A stretch of DNA of 64,000 bases, from positions 4,602,501 through 4,666,500 of the forward strand of contig NZ_CP053746.1 of assembly GCF_013201545.1 (NCBI RefSeq). Direction: 5' to 3'. Below are positions 54,070 to 63,001 of the stretch, one piece after another. The position numbers and the translations under genes are program-made. Position 1 is the stretch's first letter. The number at the start of each line of letters is the position of its first letter. The notes below the pieces were generated by a model that did not search any database, was not told the origin of the DNA, and saw only the letters and a program-made list of their open reading frames with translations. The stretch is from Pseudomonas graminis (GTDB lineage Bacteria; Pseudomonadota; Gammaproteobacteria; Pseudomonadales; Pseudomonadaceae).

Positions 54070-56175
54070 GTGATCCCTCGCCTCCCCGCCACCTTTCTCC
54101 TGGCCGGTGTCGTCACCGCCATGTCTGCCGCCAACGCAGCCGACGACGTCACCTTGCCCGCGATGCAGATCCAGGACACCGCCGCACAGGATGACGGGCA
54201 AAGCGTGGGCTATCAGGGCAAGCCGTCTTCGAGCACCACCAAGCTGGGGCTGACCAACAAGCAGACGCCTCAGGCGATTACGACCATCACCCGCGCGCAG
54301 ATGAACGATTTCAAAATGAACGGGGTCAAGGACGCGCTGCGCTCGGCGCCGTCGGTGACCGTCGAGCAAAGCGAAAGCGACCGCACGGAGTTCACCTCCC
54401 GCGGGTTCGACATCGGCAGTTTCGAGTATGACGGCATGGGCATGCCCTTCGCCCAGACCATCATGATCGGTGACCTGGACATGGCCGAGTTCGAGCAGAT
54501 CGACGTGCTCCACGGCGCCAACGGTTTGATGAGCGGCACCGGCAACCCGTCAGCCACAGTCAACTTCATCCGCAAAAGACCGACCCGCGATTTTCAGGCG
54601 CAAATCGACACCAGCGTGGGCTCATGGGACAACCGTCGCATTGACGTCGACGTGTCGGGGCCATTGACCGACACCGGCAACGTGCGCGGCCGCTTCATCT
54701 ATGCCCACGACAAAGGCAATTCGTGGATGGACCGCTACAGCCACGAGAAAAACGTCGCTGCTGGCCTGCTCGCCTTTGACCTGTCCGATGCCGACACCCT
54801 GACCGTGGGCTTCACCCAACACAACAGCGATTCCAACGGCAGCACCTGGGGCGACCTGCCGCTGGTCGACATCAATAACAACCCGATCCATTACAGCAGC
54901 CGCTCGTCCAACGTCGGCCAGCCGTGGACCTACTGGAACATGCACACCCAGCGCGCGTTCGCAGAATGGAAGCACGACTTCGGCAACGGCTGGAATGCCA
55001 CGCTCACCGGCACCGGTATTACCGAATACCAGGACACCAACATGCTGTACGTCTCAAGCGTCACCGATGACGACGCCTCGGTGTTCGCCGCCCACACCAG
55101 CAGCAAGGCCCACCAGTTGCTGGGCGAAGCCAAGGTGTCCGGCCCGTTCAGCCTGTTCGGTCGCGACCATGAGCTGACCTTCGGCGCCGCCTACGGCCGC
55201 ACTCACCAGAAGGCACGGGAATACGACGCCGACGAAGCCGGCTACTTTAATACCTCGTTCGCCGGCATTCTTGCCGGCAACACGCCGACGCCGCAGTTTG
55301 ACTACACCAGCGACATCAACACCCAGAATTTCGAGGACCGGCAGAAAAGCCTGTTCGCCGGCGCGCGCTTCAGCCTGGCGGACGATCTGCACTGGATCGC
55401 CGGTGCGCGCATGCTCAGCGTCGACGGCACGGGCGAGAGCTATGGCACCGATCACTCACAGCGCGAGCACGGCAAGGTCACGCCGTACACCGGTCTGGTC
55501 TACGACCTGACCCCGCAGTGGAGCGTCTACACCAGCTGGACGGAGATTTTCAATCCGCAATACGGCACGGTCGGCGTCGACGGCAAAGTGCTCGCGCCGC
55601 TGGAAGGCAAGAGCCTGGAAGCCGGCATCAAAGGCAGCGTGATGGACGATCGCCTGAACCTGACCGCCGCCGTGTTCAAGACCAAACAGAGCAACGTCCA
55701 GTCGGCGGACTTCGTCGAGGTGGGCTCGCAGTTCCGCTACTTCACCGATGATTACAAAAGCCACGGCATCGAGCTGGAAGCGTCGGGCGAAGCGCTGCCG
55801 GGTCTTGACCTGCTGGCGGGCTACACCTACGTGCACATCGAAAACGATGACGGTGACAAGGCCCGCCGTTATGTGCCCACCCACGCCTTTCGCGGCATGG
55901 CCAGCTACCGGCTGCCAAGCCTGCCCCAGGCCAGAATCGGCACCCGGGTCAGCTGGCAGAGCGGGATTCAGAACGACAACTACAGCGTCATCCGCCAGAA
56001 CGCCTACGCGCTGGTCGACCTGATGACCAGCTACGACATCGACAGCAACTGGAGTACGGCGCTGAACTTCAACAACGTCACCGACCGCAAATACCTGACG
56101 TCGCTGTACAGCGGTACGGCCAGCAACTACGGCGCCCCGCGCAACCTGACCGCGTCGTTGACCTGGCGCTATTGA
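54070..56175 (+). CDS. TonB-dependent siderophore receptor (FhuE/FpvA-like)
   Basis: The outer-membrane protein has a signal peptide ending SAANA|ADDV, a plug domain (TPQAITTITRAQMNDF, VKDALRSAPSVTVEQSESDR, TSRGFDIGSFEYDGMGMPF, NGLMSGTGNPSATVNFIRKR) and a 22-strand barrel ending LTASLTWRY with a terminal aromatic. It resembles FhuE-type coprogen/hydroxamate receptors; the ligand cannot be assigned. There is no N-terminal FecA/FpvA signalling domain, so it is not an ECF-sigma transducer. I choose the GTG at 54070 (AGGAA upstream, clean signal peptide); an ATG at 54013 lies inside the Fur-box-like site. Confidence 0.88.
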   Translation: MIPRLPATFLLAGVVTAMSAANAADDVTLPAMQIQDTAAQDDGQSVGYQGKPSSSTTKLGLTNKQTPQAITTITRAQMNDFKMNGVKDALRSAPSVTVEQSESDRTEFTSRGFDIGSFEYDGMGMPFAQTIMIGDLDMAEFEQIDVLHGANGLMSGTGNPSATVNFIRKRPTRDFQAQIDTSVGSWDNRRIDVDVSGPLTDTGNVRGRFIYAHDKGNSWMDRYSHEKNVAAGLLAFDLSDADTLTVGFTQHNSDSNGSTWGDLPLVDINNNPIHYSSRSSNVGQPWTYWNMHTQRAFAEWKHDFGNGWNATLTGTGITEYQDTNMLYVSSVTDDDASVFAAHTSSKAHQLLGEAKVSGPFSLFGRDHELTFGAAYGRTHQKAREYDADEAGYFNTSFAGILAGNTPTPQFDYTSDINTQNFEDRQKSLFAGARFSLADDLHWIAGARMLSVDGTGESYGTDHSQREHGKVTPYTGLVYDLTPQWSVYTSWTEIFNPQYGTVGVDGKVLAPLEGKSLEAGIKGSVMDDRLNLTAAVFKTKQSNVQSADFVEVGSQFRYFTDDYKSHGIELEASGEALPGLDLLAGYTYVHIENDDGDKARRYVPTHAFRGMASYRLPSLPQARIGTRVSWQSGIQNDNYSVIRQNAYALVDLMTSYDIDSNWSTALNFNNVTDRKYLTSLYSGTASNYGAPRNLTASLTWRY

Positions 56176-56335
56176 TTCAGGTCTGCCTCACTTGCTGGAC
56201 ACCGCACCCGCTCCCACACGTGACTCGCTGGCCGGAAGGTCGATAACGCTATGCATCTGGTAGGCGAGCCTATCCGACAACTTTTTTAACACGCGCGCTT
56301 GACTTCCCTTTTCCAATCAGTAAGATAGCGCGCAT

Positions 56336-56411
<76 letters not shown>

Positions 56412-56420
56412 GACAGAAGT

Positions 56421-56458
56421 AAACGAAAAGGCCAGCGCTTAGCTGGCCTTTTTCGTTT
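56421..56458 (+). terminator. Rho-independent terminator after tRNA-Asn
   Basis: AAACGAAAAGGCCAGC pairs with GCTGGCCTTTTTCGTTT around a 4-5 nt loop, giving a long stem with a T-run. It can work in both directions and also ends the leftward reductase gene that stops at 56517. Confidence 0.9.
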
Positions 56459-56516
56459 CCGACGGTTTTGTTCTCTGGATGAAGCGGAACTGCGTCCGCC
56501 CCGCTCCGCGCCAGGG

Positions 56517-57203
56517 TCAAGCCTTGGTGTAGCGCAGCCAGACAGCGCCGCCGTCCTGAACCTGCGCCGAGGTCAATTTCAAGTGAGCCGGTTGCTTCCA
56601 GGCCTCGGTTGACACCTCGAACGACGCCGGGTGCTCGCCCCGCCCGTCGATCAGCGGCAGGATCAGCACACTGACTTCATCGACCAGCCCGGCGTTGACG
56701 AACGACCCACTGACGTGAGGGCCACCCTCGACGATCAAGCGCTTGCAGCCCAGCTCGCTCGACAGGATCTGCACCACCTGCTGCAGGTCGATCTCGGTCT
56801 TCCCCGCGAAAATGTAAGACACCTGAATCGACTGCAGGTACGCCAGGTAGTCATCCGACACGCCTTCGGTCAGCACTTCCACGACGTGGGAATCCAGCGC
56901 CTGATTCTTCTTCCAGCCGACCTTGCCCTGAGGGTCGATGGACACCGCGTAGGCCGTGGCGTTGCGGTCAGCAAAATAGTGGCTGCGCTCGATAGGACCA
57001 GTGGCGAGGCCCTTGGGATAGCCCTCGTCGTGGGCGATTTCCTGCATGGTCACGCGCCCGCAGATCCACGCGTCGAACGCGAAGGTCTGGGCGAGCTTCT
57101 CGTACAAATCACCGGCGTCCTTCTTGAACGCGCGATCCCAGCCGTCGGTGAGGGCGTGGCCGTCGAGGGAGGACATCATGTGGCAAATGACATAAGGCTG
57201 CAT
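56517..57203 (-). CDS. RibD C-terminal/dihydrofolate reductase-like protein
   Basis: The 228-residue protein begins QPYVICHMMSSLDGHALTDGW. It has DAWICGRVTMQEIA, KRLIVEGGPHVSGSFVNAGLVDEVSVLILPL, and a terminal strand WLRYTKA, the pattern of the RibD_C domain that reduces the pyrimidine intermediate of riboflavin synthesis. Stand-alone proteins of this type are usually NADPH-dependent reductases of unknown substrate. Start at 57203 gives the normal N-terminus. It is a single gene. Confidence 0.82.
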   Translation of the reverse strand: MQPYVICHMMSSLDGHALTDGWDRAFKKDAGDLYEKLAQTFAFDAWICGRVTMQEIAHDEGYPKGLATGPIERSHYFADRNATAYAVSIDPQGKVGWKKNQALDSHVVEVLTEGVSDDYLAYLQSIQVSYIFAGKTEIDLQQVVQILSSELGCKRLIVEGGPHVSGSFVNAGLVDEVSVLILPLIDGRGEHPASFEVSTEAWKQPAHLKLTSAQVQDGGAVWLRYTKA

Positions 57204-57410
57204 GGCAGGCTCCAGGCTGATAAGTGTGTAGAGCCGACCCGGATCGCGCGGCAATAGTTCACCCCGTCACCCGGTTTTGCCCTTCCAGCACCCTGCCCCA
57301 TCATTGCCGGTGATGTAGACCATGAAGCCTATTGTCTTCAGCTTCGACAGGGCTCGCGTACCATCGCGTCATTCCAGACCCGACACGGAACCACTACAAG
57401 GACCATGACC

Positions 57411-57527
57411 ATGACCCTGCACATCATCAATGCCGTTGCCCTTACCGCTGTGACCGTTTTCCTGGTCAACCGCGCATTTGCCCTGTACGACCTGATCAAT
57501 GCAGCGACAGTGTCCGAGCATATCTAA
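57411..57527 (+). CDS. Small membrane protein (38 aa), unknown
   Basis: The ORF encodes TLHIINAVALTAVTVFLV and then NRAFALYDLINAATVSEHI, with one predicted helix. AAGGA lies 8 nt before the ATG at 57411 (a second ATG at 57405 is in frame). Below normal ORF-size cut-offs it would be missed. The spacing of ribosome site and hydrophobic segment makes it plausible, but no family is recognised. Confidence 0.5.
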   Translation: MTLHIINAVALTAVTVFLVNRAFALYDLINAATVSEHI

Positions 57528-57632
57528 GGCCTTAAACGCCTGACGCGACAACGATTCAAGCACGGCACCGAAATGCCAGGCCGCAATGGCCTGGCGGTCC
57601 CGCGATGATCGGCGGCCTACATTTTCAACGAC

Positions 57633-58040
57633 TTAGAAATTGGCCTTCAGCGCCTCAAGACCACCCTCGTAAATGCCCTTGAACAACGCCTCGACTTCCG
57701 CATCGGAAACACCGTCGGCGGTGAAAACCCCTGACCAATCCACCAACGCCCCATTGGCGCCGTCTTCTTTGATTTTCAGCGTTGCCAGATACGAACTGAT
57801 TGGAAACGGCCCTTTGTCGATGGAATAGCTGTAGGTGCGCGCCTTGTTGTCGTAAGTCTCCAGACGCTCGGTGATTTCAGCGCCGTCGTCGGTGATCAGA
57901 TGACGCACGCGCCCGCCTTCCTGCGACTCGCTTGTCTTGATGAAGGGCAGCCAATCGTTCAGCGACAGGAAGCCTCCGGTCAGCGCCCAGACCTTGTCGG
58001 CCGAGACCGGGATGCGAACGGATGCAGATGCTTGAGCCAT
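57633..58040 (-). CDS. SRPBCC-family protein
   Basis: The 135-residue protein is a START/Bet v1-like hydrophobic-ligand domain: ASVRIPVSADKVWALTGGF, LNDWLPFIKTSESQEGGRVR, RTYSYSIDKGPFPI and GALVDWSGVFTADG. Members of polyketide_cyc2 type bind or act on small hydrophobic compounds. It is preceded by the isochorismatase-like gene on the same strand after about 155 nt. Function is not known. Confidence 0.85.
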   Translation of the reverse strand: MAQASASVRIPVSADKVWALTGGFLSLNDWLPFIKTSESQEGGRVRHLITDDGAEITERLETYDNKARTYSYSIDKGPFPISSYLATLKIKEDGANGALVDWSGVFTADGVSDAEVEALFKGIYEGGLEALKANF

Positions 58041-58196
58041 GATGTTTTCTCCAGACGTGGGGCAGCGGCCGATCCGCCAACGCTGAGTGGCGTTGCGGGG
58101 CCGCGCCCTCTTTGATAAGCGTTAACCGCGAGCAATCTTGTCACGGTTATCGCTGATTCGGGAGGGTGTGCGCCGCAAAAACGCGGCGCAGAGGTG

Positions 58197-58820
58197 TTAC
58201 TTGGCGGTGAAGGCCGAATAGCTGTTCATCAGGTTGCGGTAGTTCGGAATGCGCTGGGACAACAGATTTGCCAGGCCTTCCATGTCGTTGCGCCAGTCGC
58301 CCTGCAGCTCGCAGGCCACCGAGAACCAGTTCATCAACTGTGCACCGGCGGCGGTCATGCGCGCCCACGCGGCTTTTTGCACCACGTCATTGAAGGTGCC
58401 CGACGCATCGGTGACCACGAACACGTCGAAACCTTCTTCCAGCGCGCACAGAGTCGGGAACGCCACGCAGACGTCAGTCACGACGCCGGCGATGATGATC
58501 TGCTTGCGGCCGGTGGCCTTGATTGCCTTGACGAAATCTTCGTTGTCCCAGGCGTTGATCTGGCCAGGACGGGCAATGTAAGGCGCGTCCGGGAACATCG
58601 CCTTGAGCTCGGGCACCAGCGGGCCGTTCGGGCCGGTTTCGAAGCTGGTGGTGAGGATGGTCGGCAGGTTGAAGAACTTGGCGCAGTCGGCCAGGGCCAG
58701 CACGTTGTTCTTGAACTCGTTCGGCGTGAAGTCCTGCACCAGCGAGATCAGGCCGGTCTGGTGATCGACCAGCAGAACCACGGCATCATCTTTGTTCAAG
58801 CGCTTGTAGGGAACGGTCAT
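58197..58820 (-). CDS. YcaC-like isochorismatase-family hydrolase
   Basis: The 207-residue protein has the cysteine-hydrolase triad segments: Asp in AVVLLVDHQTGL, Lys in TGRKQIIIAGV and nucleophile Cys in VVTDVCVAFPT. It is of YcaC type (ring-forming, substrate unknown). It follows the Tat amidohydrolase by about 125 nt on the same strand. Start ATG 58820 gives the usual VPYKRLNKDDAVV; the longer frame to 58871 is rejected. Confidence 0.88.
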   Translation of the reverse strand: MTVPYKRLNKDDAVVLLVDHQTGLISLVQDFTPNEFKNNVLALADCAKFFNLPTILTTSFETGPNGPLVPELKAMFPDAPYIARPGQINAWDNEDFVKAIKATGRKQIIIAGVVTDVCVAFPTLCALEEGFDVFVVTDASGTFNDVVQKAAWARMTAAGAQLMNWFSVACELQGDWRNDMEGLANLLSQRIPNYRNLMNSYSAFTAK

Positions 58821-58946
58821 GATTGACTCCATTGAGTGGGTGACGGATGAGTACGGGAGCCAGCGCATCACGCTGACGGTGAGCCCCGTCGGTCAGTGCC
58901 GACGAGGCCTTTCATGCTCTTTTCAATTGCTCTCTTCAGGCGCCGA

Positions 58947-60941
58947 TCAGAAGGCGAAGCACGAGCAGCCAAACGCACCCCAGAAACCCTGGAAGTCGCT
59001 GACCGGTACTTTCGACTGGCGCGCTTTATCGTGGCTGTGGGCATGTACGCCGCAAGGGCCGCTGCACTGGTGAACCGCCGCGGCCATAGGTGCCCCCGGG
59101 CGCCAGTGGCCCGGAACCTTGGAAACCGGTGACCAGTCCGGCAGCACCGGCACGCTCGGCGGTGCCAGATCGTCGAACTCGCCGGCGCCGTACACCACTT
59201 TGCCGTCAACGATGGTCAGCACCGATTCGATCCACTTGATCGACTCTTCCGGCACGCTGAAGAAGTCCTGGGACAACGCCACCACGTCCGCCAGCTGGCC
59301 GACTTTGATCTGGCCCTTTTTGCCCTGCTCGGACGAAAACCAGGCGCTGCCACGGGTGAACAGTTCCAGCGCGGTTTCCCGGGACAAGCCTTCCGGGTAC
59401 AGCTCCAGGCCGCCGACGGTGCGACCGCTGACCATCCAGTACAGCGAGGTCCACGGGTTGTAGCTCGACACGCGGGTGGCGTCGGTCCCGGCACCCACCG
59501 GCACGCCTTCGGCCAGCATGCGTTTGATCGGTGGCGTGTGCTCGCCGGCCTTGGCACCGTAGCGCTCGACGAAATACTCGCCCTGGAAGGCCATGCGGTC
59601 CTGAATGGCGATGCCGCCGCCCAGCGCCTTGACCCGCTCGATGTTCTTCGGCGTGATGGTTTCGCAGTGGTCGAAGAACCACGGGATGCCGTTGAACGGA
59701 ATGTCGCGATTGACCTTCTCGAACACGTCGAGCATGCGCGAGATCGATTCGTCATAGGTGGCGTGCAGGCGGAACGGCCAGCGGTGCTCGACCAGGTGAC
59801 GCACCACCGGCTCGAGGTCCTGCTCCATGCCCGCGGGCAAATCGGGGCGCGGTTCGAGGAAGTCTTCGAAATCCGCGGCCGAGAAGGTCAGCATCTCGCC
59901 GGCGCCGTTGTGACGCAGGAAGTCGTCGCCCTGATGCAGCGTGACAGTGTTGGTCCAGTGCTTGAAGTCTTCCAGCTCTTCCTTGGGCTTCTGGGTGAAC
60001 AGGTTGTAGGCGATGCGCACGGTCAGCTGTTTGGCCTCGGCCAGTTGCGTGATCACGGCGTAATCGTCCGGGTAGTTCTGGTAGCCGCCGCCGGCGTCGA
60101 TGGCGCTGGTCAGGCCCAGGCGGTTCAGCTCGCGCATGAACTGGCGCGTAGAGTTGACCTGATACTCCAGCGGCAGCTTCGGCCCCTTGGCCAGGGTCGA
60201 GTAGAGAATCATCGCGTTGGGCTTGGCCACCAGCATGCCGGTCGGGTCGCCGTTGCTGTCGCGGACAATCTCGCCACCCGGCGGGTTCGGCGTGTCGCGG
60301 GTGTAGCCGGCCACACGCAGCGCGGCGCGGTTGAGCAGCGCGCGGTCGTACAGGTGGAGGACGAACACCGGGGTGTCGGGCGCAGCCTGGTTGAGTTCTT
60401 CGAGGGTTGGCATGCGTTTTTCGGCAAACTGGAATTCGTTCCAGCCACCGACCACGCGCACCCATTGCGGCGTGGGTGTGCGATCAGCCTGGGCCTTGAG
60501 CATGCGCAGCGCGTCGGCGAGCGACGGCACGCCTTCCCAGCGAAGTTCGAGGTTGTAATTGAGCCCGCCACGGATCAGGTGCAAGTGCGAGTCATTGAGG
60601 CCCGGGATCACCGTGCGCTTGTGCATGTCGATGACCTGCGTGGCCGCGCCGCGCTGGGCCATGATCTCCGCGTCGCTGCCCACGGCGACGAATTTCCCGC
60701 CGCTGATGGCCACGGCGCTGGCCTTGGGTTTTTCCTGGTCAACCGTGTGGAAATTACCATTGAAGAGAATCAGATCGACGTTCATCGCGCCTCCGTTGGC
60801 AGACGTTTTAGATGCCCCGACAGCAAGGCCGGTGGCAGGCATGGAAGAAAACAGTGCGGCGGCAGCGCCGAGCAGCGAGCCCTTGGCGACGAAACGGCGA
60901 CGGTCGCTGGAAGACGGTTGATCGGCGTCATCATCCTTCAT
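58947..60941 (-). CDS. Tat-exported YtcJ-like amidohydrolase
   Basis: The 664-residue protein has an N-terminal Tat signal SDRRRFVAKGSLLGAAAALF, so it is folded before export to the periplasm. The metal-dependent hydrolase family 3 (YtcJ-like) pattern follows: VIPGLNDSHLHLIRGGLN, an internal carboxylated-Lys/His region FRLHATYDESISRMLDV, FFDHCETITPKNI, and GAGTDATRVSSYNPW with the catalytic Asp. An unusual Cys/His-rich tail (HQCSGPCGVHAHSHD and then FGCSCFAF) ends the protein and may bind metal. It lies in a run with the ABM and DoxX genes upstream. The substrate is unknown. Confidence 0.85.
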   Translation of the reverse strand: MKDDDADQPSSSDRRRFVAKGSLLGAAAALFSSMPATGLAVGASKTSANGGAMNVDLILFNGNFHTVDQEKPKASAVAISGGKFVAVGSDAEIMAQRGAATQVIDMHKRTVIPGLNDSHLHLIRGGLNYNLELRWEGVPSLADALRMLKAQADRTPTPQWVRVVGGWNEFQFAEKRMPTLEELNQAAPDTPVFVLHLYDRALLNRAALRVAGYTRDTPNPPGGEIVRDSNGDPTGMLVAKPNAMILYSTLAKGPKLPLEYQVNSTRQFMRELNRLGLTSAIDAGGGYQNYPDDYAVITQLAEAKQLTVRIAYNLFTQKPKEELEDFKHWTNTVTLHQGDDFLRHNGAGEMLTFSAADFEDFLEPRPDLPAGMEQDLEPVVRHLVEHRWPFRLHATYDESISRMLDVFEKVNRDIPFNGIPWFFDHCETITPKNIERVKALGGGIAIQDRMAFQGEYFVERYGAKAGEHTPPIKRMLAEGVPVGAGTDATRVSSYNPWTSLYWMVSGRTVGGLELYPEGLSRETALELFTRGSAWFSSEQGKKGQIKVGQLADVVALSQDFFSVPEESIKWIESVLTIVDGKVVYGAGEFDDLAPPSVPVLPDWSPVSKVPGHWRPGAPMAAAVHQCSGPCGVHAHSHDKARQSKVPVSDFQGFWGAFGCSCFAF

Positions 60942-61560
60942 GATCGGCTCCGGCCACCGGCGCGGGCCGGGCATTCAGCCAGGGTGCAAACAGCCGCGTC
61001 GCGCGGGGCATCAGCACGTAGACCACCAGCAGGACGATGGTCACGGTGACCAGTGCGGTGCTGATGATGTAATGGGCCAACAGCGGGTACAGGCGGAACA
61101 CCGGTCCCCAGACCAGCGGGACCAGCAGGGTCAGCGGGCAGATGACCAGAAAGGTCACGCAGGCCTGTTTCCAGCGTGGCGGCGGGCTTTCAGCGGCGGG
61201 GATGAACCAGAATTCATTGTGCGGGTTGACCTCGGTGAAATCGCCGTCGGCCAGCATGGGCGCTGCTTCGGCGACGAGCTCGCGGCGGTGAGAAGAGTCC
61301 ATCCAGCGCTGCATGGCGTCGGTCGAACAGAAGCGCAACACGCAGGTAAACATGTGCAAGCCGTCGGCCTTGCCGCGTATGACGTCCACGCCCAGATGCC
61401 CGGGGTAGCTGGCCGCCATGGCGACGATGCGCCGCAGCCAGGCTTCGTATTGGGCTTCCAGCCCGGCCTTGATCCGGTGCTTGACCACCAGGGTGACGAT
61501 CTCGTCGGCGGACAGTTTCGACGTCGGGACAGAGTCGGCGGTCGTGGCGTAATCAGGCAT
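60931..61560 (-). CDS. ABM-domain monooxygenase-like protein with C-terminal membrane anchor
   Basis: The 209-residue protein has an antibiotic-biosynthesis-monooxygenase fold (about 20-115: EIVTLVVKHRIKAGLEAQYE, YPGHLGVDVIRG, LHMFTCVLRF) and two C-terminal membrane helices (VTFLVICPLTLLVPLVWGPV; ALVTVTIVLLVVYVLMPRA). This fused type is common in proteobacteria and may act on membrane-bound quinones or other small substrates. It overlaps the next gene by 11 nt. Confidence 0.83.
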   Translation of the reverse strand: MPDYATTADSVPTSKLSADEIVTLVVKHRIKAGLEAQYEAWLRRIVAMAASYPGHLGVDVIRGKADGLHMFTCVLRFCSTDAMQRWMDSSHRRELVAEAAPMLADGDFTEVNPHNEFWFIPAAESPPPRWKQACVTFLVICPLTLLVPLVWGPVFRLYPLLAHYIISTALVTVTIVLLVVYVLMPRATRLFAPWLNARPAPVAGADHEG

Positions 61561-61969
61561 AGCGAAGCGCTCCAGGCAAACCATGGTTGAGCGCCAGACG
61601 ACCGGGTCCGGCGATCAGCACACTGGTGAAGATAATCAGTAATAACCAGCCGAACTGGCCCTGTTCGACGCTCCACTCGCTGTGTACCACGATGAGCGCG
61701 ACCAGCAGCAGGATGAGAATAGGCAGGCACGCCAGTCGCGCCAGTACGCCGGTCAGAATCAGCAGGGGGCAAAGGACTTCGGCGAAGATGGCCATGCTCA
61801 GGGTGAGGGTGGCGCCGAGGTGAAACGGGTCTTCGATGAGGGTCAGCTGGGTGTTGAAGTCGAGCAGTTTGGGCAGGCCGTGGACGAACAGCAGGAACAG
61901 TGCGCCGGCGGATCTGAGGAATAGCAGCCCGAGGTCTTGTGCGCGGTCGTTGTGGGTTGGGTAGGTCAT
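61553..61969 (-). CDS. DoxX-family membrane protein
   Basis: The 138-residue protein has four hydrophobic segments and the DoxX pattern: GLLFLRSAGALFLLFVHGLP, KLLDFNTQLTLI and AIFAEVLCPLLILTGVLARLA. DoxX-type proteins are membrane subunits linked to quinone and redox stress. It is the first gene of the doxX-ABM-amidohydrolase run and overlaps the ABM gene by 8 nt. Start at 61969 is chosen; 44 extra residues in a longer frame are not family-like. Confidence 0.85.
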   Translation of the reverse strand: MTYPTHNDRAQDLGLLFLRSAGALFLLFVHGLPKLLDFNTQLTLIEDPFHLGATLTLSMAIFAEVLCPLLILTGVLARLACLPILILLLVALIVVHSEWSVEQGQFGWLLLIIFTSVLIAGPGRLALNHGLPGALRYA

Positions 61970-62124
61970 CACACACCATTCATTGCGTGGGCCACGTTTG
62001 CCGAGGTGCCGGAGTACGTGGCCGATGAATTCAGTGTGGCGGGGCGAAGGGGGTGGGTATTGAACAGACGTGCTTTTGAGGGTCGCGCTTTTTAAGATCA
62101 ACAGCGTCGGCCTAACGGCCTCGG

Positions 62125-62190
62125 TTTCGCCTTCGGCGAGTTACTTGGAAAAGCACCCCAAGTAACCAAGGGTGCTTGCTCCTGGTTGGG
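62125..62190. repeat. Left arm of a perfect 66-bp inverted repeat
   Basis: This is identical, in inverted orientation, to 62880-62945. It starts TTTCGCCTTCGGCGAG and ends GCTCCTGGTTGGG. The same type of sequence is widespread in Pseudomonas intergenic regions and is often mis-called as ORFs. Confidence 0.9.
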
Positions 62191-62376
62191 TTCCTCCTTC
62201 GTCGGAATACCCTCACTTCGACGACGCTCCGTGGGCGCGCGCCGAACGGACATCCATGTCCGCAACGGCGCTCTCGCCGCATCCATGCGGCTCGTCCCAC
62301 TGCGCGTCGTCTGCGTTCGGCCTGCACCCAAGTCGCGATTGGCGTCGTCTGGGAGTTTTGTGTTTAAAGATCAAAA

Positions 62377-62431
62377 GCAGATCAAGTGCAGATCAAGTGC
62401 AGATCAAGTGCAGATCAAGTGCAGATCAAGC
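62377..62431. repeat. Five 11-bp direct repeats GCAGATCAAGT
   Basis: Units start at 62377, 62388, 62399, 62410 and 62421; only the last base of the fifth differs. It belongs to a family of GATC-containing microrepeats within this repeat mosaic. Confidence 0.9.
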
Positions 62432-62440
62432 GAAGGACTT

Positions 62441-62533
62441 GTAGGAGTGAGCTTGCTCACGAAGGGCCGGTACATCCATCGGATATCTGGTGTTTTTAAT
62501 AGAGGATTCGCGAGCAAGCTCGCTCCCACAGGG
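62441..62533. repeat. Second palindromic repeat family pair
   Basis: GTAGGAGTGAGCTTGCTCAC (62441-62460) and its diverged inverse GCGAGCAAGCTCGCTCCCAC (62510-62529) form an inverted pair. This is a different intergenic repeat type from the ACCGGCTTCAGCC REP. Confidence 0.8.
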
Positions 62534-62570
62534 AGGGGGTGCTATCAGCAAAAATGTCGGCGCCTGAGCT

Positions 62571-62662
62571 GGCCTCTTCCCGGCTAAAGCCGGTCCCACT
62601 AAAAGCATTGCGTATACCCTGTGGAATCGCCTCCGACTGTAGGACCGGCTTCAGCCGGGAAG
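62571..62662. repeat. Inverted REP pair
   Basis: CTCTTCCCGGCTAAAGCCGG (about 62573-62592) and GACCGGCTTCAGCCGGGAAG (about 62643-62662) form a head-to-head REP pair inside the larger mosaic. Confidence 0.88.
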
Positions 62663-62665
62663 CCT

Positions 62666-62698
62666 GTGATCTGCTAGTGATCTGCTAGTGATCTGCTT
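62666..62698. repeat. Three 11-bp direct repeats GTGATCTGCTA
   Basis: The units share TGATCTGC with the complement of the array at 62377-62431, so this is a related array in opposite orientation. Confidence 0.85.
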
Positions 62699-62879
62699 TT
62701 GATCTTCATACACAAAAGGCTCAGTCACCGCCAAACGCGACTTGGGCAGGCTGAACGCAGGTCTCGCTCCGTGGGCCGAGCGGCATGGATGCCGCGAGAG
62801 CCGCCCCCCGCCATGGATGGCGGATGGCGGCGGGCCCACGGAGCGAGACCGGAGTGAAGGAACCCTGAGGAACGAAGGG

Positions 62880-62945
62880 CCCAACCAGGAGCAAGCACCC
62901 TTGGTTACTTGGGGTGCTTTTCCAAGTAACTCGCCGAAGGCGAAA
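62880..62945. repeat. Right arm of the perfect 66-bp inverted repeat
   Basis: This is the exact complement of 62125-62190. The arms enclose about 690 bp holding the microrepeats and REPs. No transposase gene lies between them. Confidence 0.9.
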
Positions 62946-62971
62946 CAGTCTGCCCCCAGGCAGACGCCTTG

Positions 62972-63001
62972 GATCTTGATCTTGATCTTGATCTTAATCT
63001 T
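62972..63001. repeat. GATCTT hexanucleotide repeat
   Basis: Four GATCTT units plus one AATCTT lie just after the right inverted-repeat arm and 12 nt before the stop of the LysR gene. Confidence 0.85.

Noticed and set aside
59538..61049. 503-codon plus-strand ORF
   Set aside because: It is antisense to the amidohydrolase; composition rich in Val/Arg/Gln/His is typical of a shadow frame in high-GC DNA.
62377..62431. Iteron-type replication origin
   Set aside because: There is no Rep gene or AT-rich box; the arrays sit in a repeat mosaic on a chromosome.
62125..62945. Insertion sequence with 66-bp terminal inverted repeats
   Set aside because: No transposase frame lies between the arms and no clear target duplication is seen; it is better described as a non-coding repeat mosaic.
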